Origin: JBEBVQ01 sp037190845 | GTDB lineage: Bacteria; Bacteroidota; Bacteroidia; Chitinophagales; Chitinophagaceae | Direction: 5' to 3' | NCBI GenBank assembly: GCA_037190845.1 | Contig: JBBCJI010000004.1 | Span: forward strand, 161,586-225,585 | DNA length: 64,000 nt | In this document: one piece after another, positions 27,773 through 34,842 of the stretch | How the letters are laid out: each line of letters opens with the position of its first letter | How positions within the stretch are numbered: the first letter of the stretch is position 1 | Program-made: the position numbers and the translations under genes | The notes under the pieces: generated by a model | What the model saw: only the letters and a program-made list of their open reading frames with translations | Databases searched by the model: none | What the model was told of the DNA's origin: nothing

Positions 27773-27815
27773 AACCGGATCATTGCAGAAAAGCGATGGT
27801 TCGGTTTTTCTTTTT
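27773..27815 (+). terminator. Terminator after the pyrophosphatase gene
   Basis: An imperfect 14-base stem (AACCGGATCATTGC at 27773-27786 with GCGATGGTTCGGTT at 27793-27806, about 11 pairs), followed by TTTCTTTTT. Confidence 0.65.
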
Positions 27816-27987
27816 GCGGCAGCTTCTGCAAGATTTGCTTATACACAGGCCCCGACTGCGCGTGGATTAGTTGCCATTAATCGACATTTTTTCTCTTGGG
27901 AGTGAAGTGATATTTTATCATTTATGTAAGTGTAAAATAAGTATGTTATAAATTTATTGATTACTATTTATTTAAAATCATATATTT

Positions 27988-28004
27988 ACATGATTAAATC
28001 ATGT
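27988..28004. promoter_or_regulatory. AT-rich palindrome upstream of the DUF1016 nuclease gene
   Basis: ACATGATT-A-AATCATGT, two perfect eight-base arms around one base, 29 bases before the ATG at 28034. The stretch from about 27816 to 28033 holds no gene and is strongly AT-rich. The palindrome could be an operator, or part of a weak terminator because six T bases follow it. Confidence 0.45.
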
Positions 28005-28033
28005 TTTTTCTGTGGTTTTAAACAAATAATGAT

Positions 28034-29089
28034 ATGAGAATTTACGATAGTGCGTATAAACAATGGCTCACTGAATTGAAAGGGAAGATCCGTTCAGCGC
28101 AGATAAAGGCTGCTATTGCTGTAAACTCCGTATTGATACAGTTTTACTGGGAGTTGGGTAAGATGATTACGGAAAAGCAGACGGAGTGGGGGAGTAAATT
28201 TTTAGAAACGCTTTCGAAAGACTTACGGGAGGAGTTTCCGGAGATGCAGGGTTTTTCTGTAACCAATTTGAAATATTGCCGGTTGTTTTACAATTATTTT
28301 AAAGATCGTCCCCGCCTTGATGACGAATTAACAACCAGTCCCCAAGTCGGGGACGATTTATCGGGTCCTGTTACACAAATTCCCTGGGGGCATATAAAGT
28401 TGATTATTGGAAAAATAAAAGATTCGGATGAAGCCTTGTTTTACATCCAGCAAACCATCACCCACAATTGGAGCCGGGATACGCTGGCATTGCAGATAAA
28501 AACCGGCTTATATGCGAGGAGCGGAAAGGCAGTGTCTAATTTTAAACATACGTTGCCCGAAGTGCAATCTGACCTTGCTCTGCAGACACTGAAAGATCCT
28601 TACGTGTTTGACTTCATGACCCTGGCCGAAGAAGCAAAAGAGAAAGACATTGAACAGCAGTTGGTGCAGCATCTCACCAGATTCCTGTTGGAATTGGGGA
28701 AAGGTTTTGCATTCGTCGGAGCGCAACAGCACCTGGAAATAGGCGGTGATGACTATTATATAGACATGCTTTTCTATCACACCCGTTTGAAATGTTATGT
28801 GGTCATTGAACTGAAAAATACCCGCTTTATTCCTGAATATGCCGGGAAGCTTAATTTTTATTTATCTGCTGTAGATACGTTGGTCAGGCAGCCGGACGAT
28901 AAGCCGACCATTGGGATTTTATTATGCAGGGAGAAAAATAACGTAGTGGCTGAATTTGCTTTGCGGGACATGAACAAGCCGATGGGCATCAGTGCATTTC
29001 AGATAACCGAAAGTCTGCCGGAAAACCTTAAAAGCAGTTTCCCAACGATTGAAGAGATTGAAAATGAGTTTAACCGGGCAGGGGAATGA
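28034..29089 (+). CDS. DUF1016/YhcG-family PD-(D/E)XK nuclease
   Basis: A protein of 351 residues. The N-terminal helical domain starts LTELKGKIRSAQIKAAIAVN and continues with IQFYWELGKMI and LSKDLREEFPEMQGFSVTNL, the classic YhcG start. A variable acidic linker (LTTSPQVGDDLSGP) leads to IPWGHIKLIIGKI. The C-terminal nuclease core is visible as YYIDMLFYH (Asp) followed by YVVIELKN (Glu-x-Lys), so the active-site residues are present. The family is common next to restriction-modification and mobile regions and is implicated in DNA processing, but its biological role is not well defined. The gene is preceded by a gene-free AT-rich gap and starts an accessory block. Confidence 0.9.
   Translation: MRIYDSAYKQWLTELKGKIRSAQIKAAIAVNSVLIQFYWELGKMITEKQTEWGSKFLETLSKDLREEFPEMQGFSVTNLKYCRLFYNYFKDRPRLDDELTTSPQVGDDLSGPVTQIPWGHIKLIIGKIKDSDEALFYIQQTITHNWSRDTLALQIKTGLYARSGKAVSNFKHTLPEVQSDLALQTLKDPYVFDFMTLAEEAKEKDIEQQLVQHLTRFLLELGKGFAFVGAQQHLEIGGDDYYIDMLFYHTRLKCYVVIELKNTRFIPEYAGKLNFYLSAVDTLVRQPDDKPTIGILLCREKNNVVAEFALRDMNKPMGISAFQITESLPENLKSSFPTIEEIENEFNRAGE
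28338..28354. repeat. Small palindrome inside the DUF1016 gene
   Basis: GTCCCC-AAGTC-GGGGAC, perfect six-base arms, encodes part of the variable linker SPQVGDD. It shares the core AAGTCGGGG with the intergenic hairpin at 30201-30225. Confidence 0.55.
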
Positions 29090-29113
29090 GGGAATATAAT
29101 CTCTCGAAATCCA

Positions 29114-29150
29114 CTACGACGTATTTTGGCGCACCCTGCTTCTATCTTTG
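29114..29150 (+). promoter_or_regulatory. WYL-type operator candidate 1 with -7 element, before the small membrane protein
   Basis: Degenerate 8-5-8 element: CTACGACG (29114-29121), five bases, TGGCGCAC (29127-29134). The -7 box TATCTTTG (29143-29150) is a perfect TAnnTTTG match. The centre of the element is 19 bases before the box, exactly as in the two perfect copies at 30238 and 32589. Confidence 0.5.
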
Positions 29151-29184
29151 ATCCGGAGACGAAACACAGACAAGATAGTCGTTT

Positions 29185-29403
29185 ATGAAAACAATCGGTC
29201 GTTTATTCGGAGTGCTTTCCCTGGTCGGTATGCTGATCGGGTTTATACCATTATTTGGCTGGCTGAACTGGTTGGTTATCCCGATGTCTATTGTAGGATT
29301 GGCGTTTTCGCTTCTTGGCAGATCAAAGGGCGGTACGGTTATGTGTTTTTTAGCAGTAGTGCTTGGTGTGTTGAGATTGATATTAGGTGGAGGTGTTTTA
29401 TAG
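29185..29403 (+). CDS. Small hydrophobic membrane protein of unknown function
   Basis: A protein of 72 residues, nearly all hydrophobic, with two to three membrane helices (VLSLVGMLIGFIPLFGWLNW; IVGLAFSLLG; MCFLAVVLGVLRLILGGGVL) and a short basic start MKTIGRLFG. It lies 35 bases downstream of a perfect -7 box and of a degenerate copy of the WYL-type operator, which supports it being a real gene under the same control as the AAA+ operon. Small hydrophobic proteins of this shape can be stress or toxin-like membrane effectors, but nothing here proves that. Confidence 0.65.
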   Translation: MKTIGRLFGVLSLVGMLIGFIPLFGWLNWLVIPMSIVGLAFSLLGRSKGGTVMCFLAVVLGVLRLILGGGVL

Positions 29404-29417
29404 AGTTTTGTTTATTT

Positions 29418-29438
29418 AATAAATATTATATATTTATT
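29418..29438. repeat. AT-only palindrome upstream of the UDG-like gene
   Basis: AATAAATAT-TAT-ATATTTATT, perfect nine-base arms, in a very AT-rich gap. Chance is plausible given the composition. Confidence 0.35.
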
Positions 29439-29500
29439 TATTAACAAGAATGCCGAAAACTAAACAGAGTAGGCGAAAATTTAAATTTAAGAACCTAACT

Positions 29501-30193
29501 ATGAACGAGAAACTAAAGAATTTGTATGAATCAAAATGGCCTGCTTTGTACAATGAGTACAGTCAAATTTATTCTGAAAAATCATTTGAGTCGAAGCCGA
29601 CTAACCCGTATTTAATATCAGTAGATGATGATTATGAAAATTCTGACATTAAGATTATGATATTTGGTCAAGAAACGAATGGTTGGTATGAAGAGGAGGA
29701 CGAATCCATAAGGGCTATACAATCCCATTACGATAAATGGGTACACAAAAAAGAATGCTTCAGTTATGGAGGACATTTTTGGAATGGAGTAAGAATACTT
29801 TTAGATAGATTTAAAGAAAGGTATCAAAACAAAAAAATTTCGTTTCTTTCTAATAATATCATAAAAATTGGGAGAAGTGAAGGGAAAGGTTTTCCTCCTG
29901 ATTATATCTATGAAATGGAAAGGGTACATTTTGATGTCATTAAAGAAGAACTTAAAATAGTCCAGCCAAACGTTGTTTTGTTTTTGACAGGCCCTAATTA
30001 CGACAGCGTTATTGAAGATTGTTTTGGGAAATTAGAATACACAGCTTTGGAGCCATTTTCAACACGTCAATTGGCAAGTGTAAAAATCGAAAATGTGGAT
30101 AGTGCTTTTAGAACATACCATCCAAATTATCTCTTTAGAAATGATATTGATAGTTATTTTGATTTGATTATTGACCGAGTAGTAATTTCATGA
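29501..30193 (+). CDS. AT-rich gene for a protein resembling the uracil-DNA glycosylase superfamily
   Basis: About 230 residues from MNEKLKNLYESKW at 29501. An in-frame ATG at 29450 would add a Lys/Arg-rich stretch that looks like translated spacer. No confident family assignment, but three segments occupy the positions expected in a UDG-like fold: IKIMIFGQETNGW (motif A-like), NVVLFLTGPNYDSVIE (central strand) and FRTYHPNYLFRND (motif B-like His-Pro). The Asp or Asn normally used for base hydrolysis is not clear, so catalysis is uncertain. Its base composition is much richer in A/T than flanking genes, with Lys/Asn/Ile-heavy codon use, which suggests recent acquisition. Confidence 0.7.
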   Translation: MNEKLKNLYESKWPALYNEYSQIYSEKSFESKPTNPYLISVDDDYENSDIKIMIFGQETNGWYEEEDESIRAIQSHYDKWVHKKECFSYGGHFWNGVRILLDRFKERYQNKKISFLSNNIIKIGRSEGKGFPPDYIYEMERVHFDVIKEELKIVQPNVVLFLTGPNYDSVIEDCFGKLEYTALEPFSTRQLASVKIENVDSAFRTYHPNYLFRNDIDSYFDLIIDRVVIS

Positions 30194-30200
30194 TTTTTCG

Positions 30201-30225
30201 TATCCCCCGGGGAAGTCGGGGGGTA
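30201..30225. terminator. GC-rich hairpin after the UDG-like gene
   Basis: CCCCCG (30204-30209) pairs with CGGGGG (30217-30222), extended by three A-T/G-T pairs to a nine-base stem. It begins eight bases after the stop codon. No T-run follows, so termination is uncertain. It shares AAGTCGGGG with the palindrome inside the DUF1016 gene. Confidence 0.45.
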
Positions 30226-30237
30226 TCTCAATCCCAA

Positions 30238-30274
30238 CTACGCCAATATTTGGCGTAGGCTAAATATACCTTTA
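30238..30274 (+). promoter_or_regulatory. WYL-type operator candidate 2 with -7 element, before the AAA+ operon
   Basis: A perfect palindrome CTACGCCA (30238-30245), ATATT, TGGCGTAG (30251-30258), then TACCTTTA (30267-30274), a one-mismatch -7 box. The centre-to-box distance is 19 bases and the palindrome-to-ATG gap is 34 bases, both identical to the site before the WYL regulator. Confidence 0.7.
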
Positions 30275-30292
30275 CACAAAAGGTAATGAGCA

Positions 30293-31975
30293 ATGGAAAA
30301 ATCCCTGAAAATTCAAATTCTGGAAAGCATAGGGAAAGTTTATACACAGGCTAAAAAATGCAAGCTGACACCGCAATTTTTTGATAAAGCGGACAAAGAC
30401 CTGCATTTCCTGTCCGGTTATTTCAACACATCAAAAAGCCAGGCATTGTTTATATCAGTGGTCTTTTCCATGAACTACAACGAAGGCGCTGTTGACCTGA
30501 AAGACCTGATCAAATATTTCGATTGTGTGCCGTCCAAAATACTGGAATTTAGTGATGACTTTGTCACCCTTTCCCAAAAGAGCATTTTCATCCAGCCTCA
30601 AAGAAAAAAAATGCCCTTTCTACGTGTCGGCTTTGAGCGTGAAGCGTTTCTCATAAACAAAAAAATACCGGAGGCGATACTTAATAATCAACCTGTGCCG
30701 ATAACAGAATCTGTCCGGCAGGGAGATATGGATATTGTAACGCTACTTGAACATATTTACCAGCTCGGCAAAAAAAGGGATGAGGATACGATTACTACAT
30801 ACGAGCTGTTTGAACAGACAGAAGAACTCCTATCCGAAAACATACATTTGCCGCTGATCATAAAAATCAGTGATTATAATTGTGCAACCGAAGATGCCCA
30901 CCTATACCTTTATCTGGTATGGAAAACCATGTCTGGTAATGAAGCCTCCTATGTAGGCAGGGCTTTGGAGGCGATTTATGATTGTGCCCCTGAGCGTATC
31001 AGCTATATGGAAAGTATGCTCTTGGGTACCAACAGACTGATAAAAGACGATCTTGTGGAGATTGTGGAAGCCTCTTTTTTTAACGACACCGAAATGAAGC
31101 TTACGGGGAAATCGATGGATATGCTGAACGAGTGCGGTATACGGCTGTTTGTAAACAAAAAGAAAAAAGACCACATCATACTGCCCGGCGATATTCCTGT
31201 GCAGCATCTGTTTTACAGTGATGGAGAGATGCAGCAATTGTCGCTGCTGAAAAACCTGCTGGACGAAACCCACCTGGCAAAAACACAGGACAGACTCACG
31301 GAAAAAGGTTTGCCGAAAGGTATAACGGCACTACTACACGGAGCGCCCGGCACCGGCAAAACGGAAACCGTAAAACAATTAGCGCGGGAAACCGGACGGG
31401 AGATCGTGAAGGTAGAGATCAGCGAGGCGAAATCTATGTGGTTTGGCGAAAGCGAAAAGCTGATCAAGCGTATCTTCACTGATTATGCCGCCTATGCAAA
31501 GACCTGTACCCGGCTGCCCGTTCTATTATTCAATGAAGCGGATGCTATCTTCTCCAAACGGAGGGATGTGGATAGTTCGAGCACGTCACAAGTCCAAAAT
31601 ACTATACAGAACATCCTGTTGGAGGAGCTGGAAAATTTTCAGGGTATCCTCATCGCCACTACCAACCTGACGCATAACATGGATGCCGCGTTTGAAAGAC
31701 GGTTTCTGTTTAAAGTGCAGTTCCGCAATCCCGGTCTTGCGCAGAAGGCACAGATATGGAAGCAGAAACTGCCGCATCTGACAAATGATGACTGCAATTT
31801 GCTGGCAGCGCAATTCGAGTTTTCCGGCGGACAGATAGACAATATCGTCCGCAAGTATGAAATCAATACGATCATTCGCGGAGATAAAGATGATTTCAAC
31901 GGTATTTTGGATTTTTGCAGGGAGGAAACCATTGCCCGGAACCGGCTACCAGTAGGATTTAACACCGCTAAATAA
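30293..31975 (+). CDS. AAA+ ATPase with a long uncharacterised N-terminal region
   Basis: A protein of 560 residues. The first 300 or so residues are alpha-helical with no domain I recognise. The C-terminal AAA+ module has Walker A LLHGAPGTGKTETVKQLA near residue 350, a pore-loop-like AKSMWFGESEKLIKRIF, Walker B PVLLFNEADAIFSKR in which the usual Asp-Glu pair reads Asn-Glu, sensor 1 ILIATTNLTHNMDAAFERRF with its arginine-finger region, and sensor 2 FSGGQIDNIVRKYE. This order fits the Vps4/spastin-like clade of remodelling ATPases, so an unfolding or remodelling role is inferred. The metallophosphoesterase gene begins two bases after its stop, and a perfect palindromic operator candidate lies upstream. 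Confidence 0.85.
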   Translation: MEKSLKIQILESIGKVYTQAKKCKLTPQFFDKADKDLHFLSGYFNTSKSQALFISVVFSMNYNEGAVDLKDLIKYFDCVPSKILEFSDDFVTLSQKSIFIQPQRKKMPFLRVGFEREAFLINKKIPEAILNNQPVPITESVRQGDMDIVTLLEHIYQLGKKRDEDTITTYELFEQTEELLSENIHLPLIIKISDYNCATEDAHLYLYLVWKTMSGNEASYVGRALEAIYDCAPERISYMESMLLGTNRLIKDDLVEIVEASFFNDTEMKLTGKSMDMLNECGIRLFVNKKKKDHIILPGDIPVQHLFYSDGEMQQLSLLKNLLDETHLAKTQDRLTEKGLPKGITALLHGAPGTGKTETVKQLARETGREIVKVEISEAKSMWFGESEKLIKRIFTDYAAYAKTCTRLPVLLFNEADAIFSKRRDVDSSSTSQVQNTIQNILLEELENFQGILIATTNLTHNMDAAFERRFLFKVQFRNPGLAQKAQIWKQKLPHLTNDDCNLLAAQFEFSGGQIDNIVRKYEINTIIRGDKDDFNGILDFCREETIARNRLPVGFNTAK

Positions 31976-31977
31976 GT

Positions 31978-32535
31978 ATGTTCCGGACGATCATCAATAC
32001 CCAATCTGTCGTCGCCATATCGGATACACATGGCCGGCACCGGAGTCTGCAGATACCACGTACAGACATCCTTATACACGCCGGTGATGCGTGCACTGAT
32101 GGTAATATGGATGAGCTGAAAGTTTTTTTCGACTGGTATGCAGGGTTGCCGGCCCGGTACAAAATTTTTGTTCCGGGCAATCACGACCTGATTTTTGAGC
32201 TGGAGCCTGATTCGTGTGGGGCGATCATTCCTGCAAATGTTATCTGGCTGAACAATGCGGTCATTAAAATTGCCGGGATCACGGTGGGCGCATTGCCCCC
32301 GCATTTTCACTGGATAGATTCATTTGCACATGCTGGAGATTCTCTGGACATACTCATCACACATGCTCCGCCTTACGGTATACTGGATCGTAATACCGGT
32401 TGCAGGGAACTGAGCGCATATGTCATGAATACCCAACCACGGTTTCATTTTTTCAGACACATACATGAGGAAGCCGGGAAAATCCACCGGATCGGCGGAA
32501 GCAGTTTCGTAAACGCATGTGTGTTCAATGAATGA
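31978..32535 (+). CDS. Calcineurin-like metallophosphoesterase
   Basis: A protein of 185 residues. The metal-binding motifs of the MPPED/YfcE-like group appear in order: VAISDTHGRH (Asp, His), ILIHAGDAC (Asp), FVPGNHDLIF (Asn-His-Asp), LITHAPPYG (His) and FFRHIHEEAG (His-x-His; the residue before the first His is Arg where family members usually have Gly). It presumably hydrolyses a phosphodiester or phosphomonoester; substrate unknown. It starts two bases after the AAA+ stop codon, so the two proteins are almost certainly made together. Confidence 0.88.
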   Translation: MFRTIINTQSVVAISDTHGRHRSLQIPRTDILIHAGDACTDGNMDELKVFFDWYAGLPARYKIFVPGNHDLIFELEPDSCGAIIPANVIWLNNAVIKIAGITVGALPPHFHWIDSFAHAGDSLDILITHAPPYGILDRNTGCRELSAYVMNTQPRFHFFRHIHEEAGKIHRIGGSSFVNACVFNE

Positions 32536-32588
32536 ACCGTTTTACAAACAAGATAATTTGTTGTGTGAGGCGATGTTTGTTTTTATAG

Positions 32589-32625
32589 CTACGACACTTT
32601 TTGTCGTAGTTGGTGATTACATTTG
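32589..32625 (+). promoter_or_regulatory. WYL-type operator candidate 3 with -7 element, before the WYL regulator
   Basis: A perfect palindrome CTACGACA (32589-32596), CTTTT, TGTCGTAG (32602-32609), then TACATTTG (32618-32625), a perfect -7 match. The centre-to-box distance is 19 bases and the palindrome-to-ATG gap is 34 bases. The position over the -33 region points to autoregulation. Confidence 0.75.
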
Positions 32626-32643
32626 TTCCTAAATTTCATAATC

Positions 32644-33549
32644 ATGGCAGGAAGGAAATCTTTATCCAGATATCATTTAATCATAAACAAATTGCAGCGA
32701 AACTGTGCGACATTGGATGAGATAATGGCGCATCTGGGACTGCATTCAGAGATTCAGGGTGACAAATACACGATTTCAAAACGCACCTTTCAAAGAGATA
32801 TTCAGGAGATATGGAATTTATACAAGATGGAGATTAAATACGATTTCTCCCAAAAGGTCTATTACATTGAAGATTTTGGAGAAACAGAGCTGAATACCCG
32901 CATGTTCGAGGCTTTTGATGTGTTTAACGCTTTAAATCTGAGCGACGGGTTAAAGCGCTATATCTATTTTGACAAAAGAAAACCTAAAGGAACAGAGCAT
33001 CTCTACGGCTTGTTGCATGCGATTAAAAACCGGCGGACGGTGTTGTTTGACCATCAGAAATACGAGTATCCGGAGCCGGTCCGCAGGCATGTACAGCCTT
33101 TTGCGCTCAAGGAATTTAAGAATCAATGGTACCTGCTGGCCAAAGAGTTGGATGAAGAAACGGTGAAGACATTTGCCTTAGACAGGATGAGCGACCTGGA
33201 GATCACGAAGAAGAAATTTCGCTATCCTGAAGATTATAATGTGGAGGAACAGTTCCATGATTTCTTTGGTATAGACCGGTATTGCGAGGATCCGGTGCAG
33301 GAAGTTGTACTGTCGTTTTCTGAGGAGCAGGGAAAGTATATAAAAGCTTTACCGCTTCATGAAAGCCAGGAGATCATCACCGATACCTGCAATGAACTCA
33401 GGATACGGCTGAAGCTGCATACCACGTACGACTTTATCATGGAGTTACTCTCCTATGGTTCAGAAGTGGAAGTGCTGAAACCGGCCAGCCTCCGGAAGCA
33501 TGTTGCCGATACCCTGAAAGAATCTCTTATGTATTATAAGAAAATATGA
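32644..33549 (+). CDS. WYL-domain transcriptional regulator
   Basis: A protein of 301 residues from MAGRKSLSRYHLI; a non-ATG start seven codons upstream lies inside the promoter and is rejected. The N-terminal winged helix-turn-helix spans about residues 1-75 (INKLQRNCATLDEIMAHLGL; SKRTFQRDIQEIWNLYKMEI). The WYL domain follows near residues 135-200 with HVQPFALKEFKNQWYLLAKE, where the family triplet reads WYL. The C-terminal extension has VVLSFSEEQGKYIKALPLHE. WYL regulators sense nucleic acid or nucleotide ligands and often control phage-defence or DNA-damage genes. A perfect palindrome overlaps its own promoter and a matching one precedes the AAA+ operon. Confidence 0.9.
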   Translation: MAGRKSLSRYHLIINKLQRNCATLDEIMAHLGLHSEIQGDKYTISKRTFQRDIQEIWNLYKMEIKYDFSQKVYYIEDFGETELNTRMFEAFDVFNALNLSDGLKRYIYFDKRKPKGTEHLYGLLHAIKNRRTVLFDHQKYEYPEPVRRHVQPFALKEFKNQWYLLAKELDEETVKTFALDRMSDLEITKKKFRYPEDYNVEEQFHDFFGIDRYCEDPVQEVVLSFSEEQGKYIKALPLHESQEIITDTCNELRIRLKLHTTYDFIMELLSYGSEVEVLKPASLRKHVADTLKESLMYYKKI

Positions 33550-33594
33550 AAATAATTGTTGGTGTAAAATCCGTAACCACTTTCCTCACCCCTG

Positions 33595-34020
33595 TTACAC
33601 CCCACGTCGCCATTGTTTTTTCTCTGAAACCCGTCGTTTGGCGTCCTTACGTTTTTCAATTACCGCTTTGGAGGGTTTTGTCGGTTTTCGTTTTTTGGGG
33701 ACTGTTGTTGCCTGGAGGATCAGCTCTTGCATCTTTCGCAGTGCAATTTCTTTATTCTCAGCCTGGGACCTCGTCTCGGTGCAGGTAACTACAAGGAAGC
33801 CATCTTTGTTGATCCGGTTCTTCAGCTTTGTCCGGATCCGTTCTTTTTCCTCAGGAGTATACAGTACGGACGCGATTACATTCCACCAGACCTCAGCTTT
33901 GGTTTCCACCTTATTGACATGTTGCCCGCCCTTGCCGCCACTGCGTGCCGTCGTAAAGAAAACTTCAGACGTAATATCCTTGTTGTGGTTATTGCCGGGC
34001 ATAAGGCCAAAATTAGTCAT
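33595..34020 (-). CDS. arfB: Alternative ribosome-rescue factor ArfB (YaeJ/ICT1 type)
   Basis: A protein of 141 residues, the usual ArfB length. The peptidyl-tRNA hydrolysis motif RSGGKGGQHVNKVETK is near residues 26-41, with GGQ at 31-33. The C-terminal tail is very basic (PKKRKPTKPSKAVIEKRK; KRRVSEKKQWRRG), as needed to enter the empty mRNA channel of stalled ribosomes. A codon-recognition domain of normal release factors is absent, as expected. Convergent with the WYL regulator, with a 45-base gap. Confidence 0.93.
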   Translation of the reverse strand: MTNFGLMPGNNHNKDITSEVFFTTARSGGKGGQHVNKVETKAEVWWNVIASVLYTPEEKERIRTKLKNRINKDGFLVVTCTETRSQAENKEIALRKMQELILQATTVPKKRKPTKPSKAVIEKRKDAKRRVSEKKQWRRGV

Positions 34021-34110
34021 TCACTTGCAACATCTGGAAAAACAGATTTTAACTTTTTTAACAAAAACCCGTTCTTTGCGTGGCCATGAAAATGTAATTT
34101 TAGCGGCTAT

Positions 34111-34836
34111 ATGAATATGCGGCCAGTAATTCCGGTAATGTTCCTTTTCCTGCTTTTGTTCACTGCCGCACGGGGGCAGCAACAGATCAATGGTATTGTT
34201 TCCGATATTGAGACCCGAATCCCCCTGGCGGATGTTTATATGGAAAATGTGCATACCGGCAGGCAGATCATGACGGACAGTGCCGGTCAGTTTGTTATGG
34301 AGGTGGCAAAGGGTCAATTGATCGAATTTCGTATGGCAGGTTACAGAACGGAGCGCATGCGTATTCCGGAAGGGATCATTCCTCCGTTTTTTAAAATATT
34401 CCTGGAGAAAAGCACCGTTCAGTTACCGGAATACATCGTACATCAGCGTGGATACGATTGGAAAAAAGACAGTCTTCATTATTACGAAACATACAAGCAT
34501 GTGCTCAATTTTCCTCAGTTCTCTACGTTGGATGCTATAAAGCATCCGTTCAGTGCACTGAGCAAAAGGAACCGTCAGATATGGGCATTCCAGCGTGAAT
34601 ACAATTGGTTTGAGCAGGAGAAGTATGTGGACTACACATTTAATGAGCGGATTGTAACCAATATAACCGGACTAACCGGTGACAGCGTACAGACGTATCT
34701 GAAAATGTTCCGCCCTACTTATGAGCAGTTGCGTAGCATGACGGAATACAACTTCTTTACTTATATCCGCTATACCGTGAAGCAGTATCGTGAAGGTTAT
34801 AATCCCCGGCGTCCTGTAATCAGGGGAACTCAATAG
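34111..34836 (+). CDS. Secreted protein with carboxypeptidase-regulatory-like domain, otherwise unknown
   Basis: A protein of 241 residues. It has a signal peptide (PVIPVMFLFLLLFTAARGQ), then a CarboxypepD_reg-like beta-sandwich (INGIVSDIETRIPLADVYME; FRMAGYRTERMRIPEG) over about residues 25-105. The C-terminal half is rich in Tyr, Trp and charged residues (NRQIWAFQREYNWFEQEKYV) and matches no family I know. Such proteins are common in Bacteroidota periplasm or outer membrane. It starts divergently from arfB with a 90-base shared region. No clear role. Confidence 0.75.
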   Translation: MNMRPVIPVMFLFLLLFTAARGQQQINGIVSDIETRIPLADVYMENVHTGRQIMTDSAGQFVMEVAKGQLIEFRMAGYRTERMRIPEGIIPPFFKIFLEKSTVQLPEYIVHQRGYDWKKDSLHYYETYKHVLNFPQFSTLDAIKHPFSALSKRNRQIWAFQREYNWFEQEKYVDYTFNERIVTNITGLTGDSVQTYLKMFRPTYEQLRSMTEYNFFTYIRYTVKQYREGYNPRRPVIRGTQ

Positions 34837-34842
34837 TAGTAT

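Noticed and set aside
28034..29089. The DUF1016 gene as part of a restriction-modification system
   Set aside because: No methyltransferase, specificity or restriction subunit is encoded nearby.
29450..29500. The upstream ATG at 29450 as the start of the UDG-like gene
   Set aside because: The added stretch is Lys/Arg-rich and looks like translated AT-rich spacer; the ATG at 29501 starts a normal helix. It cannot be fully excluded.
33546..33788. An 80-residue plus-strand frame starting at the end of the WYL gene
   Set aside because: It runs antisense through arfB, which carries an unambiguous GGQ motif on the minus strand.
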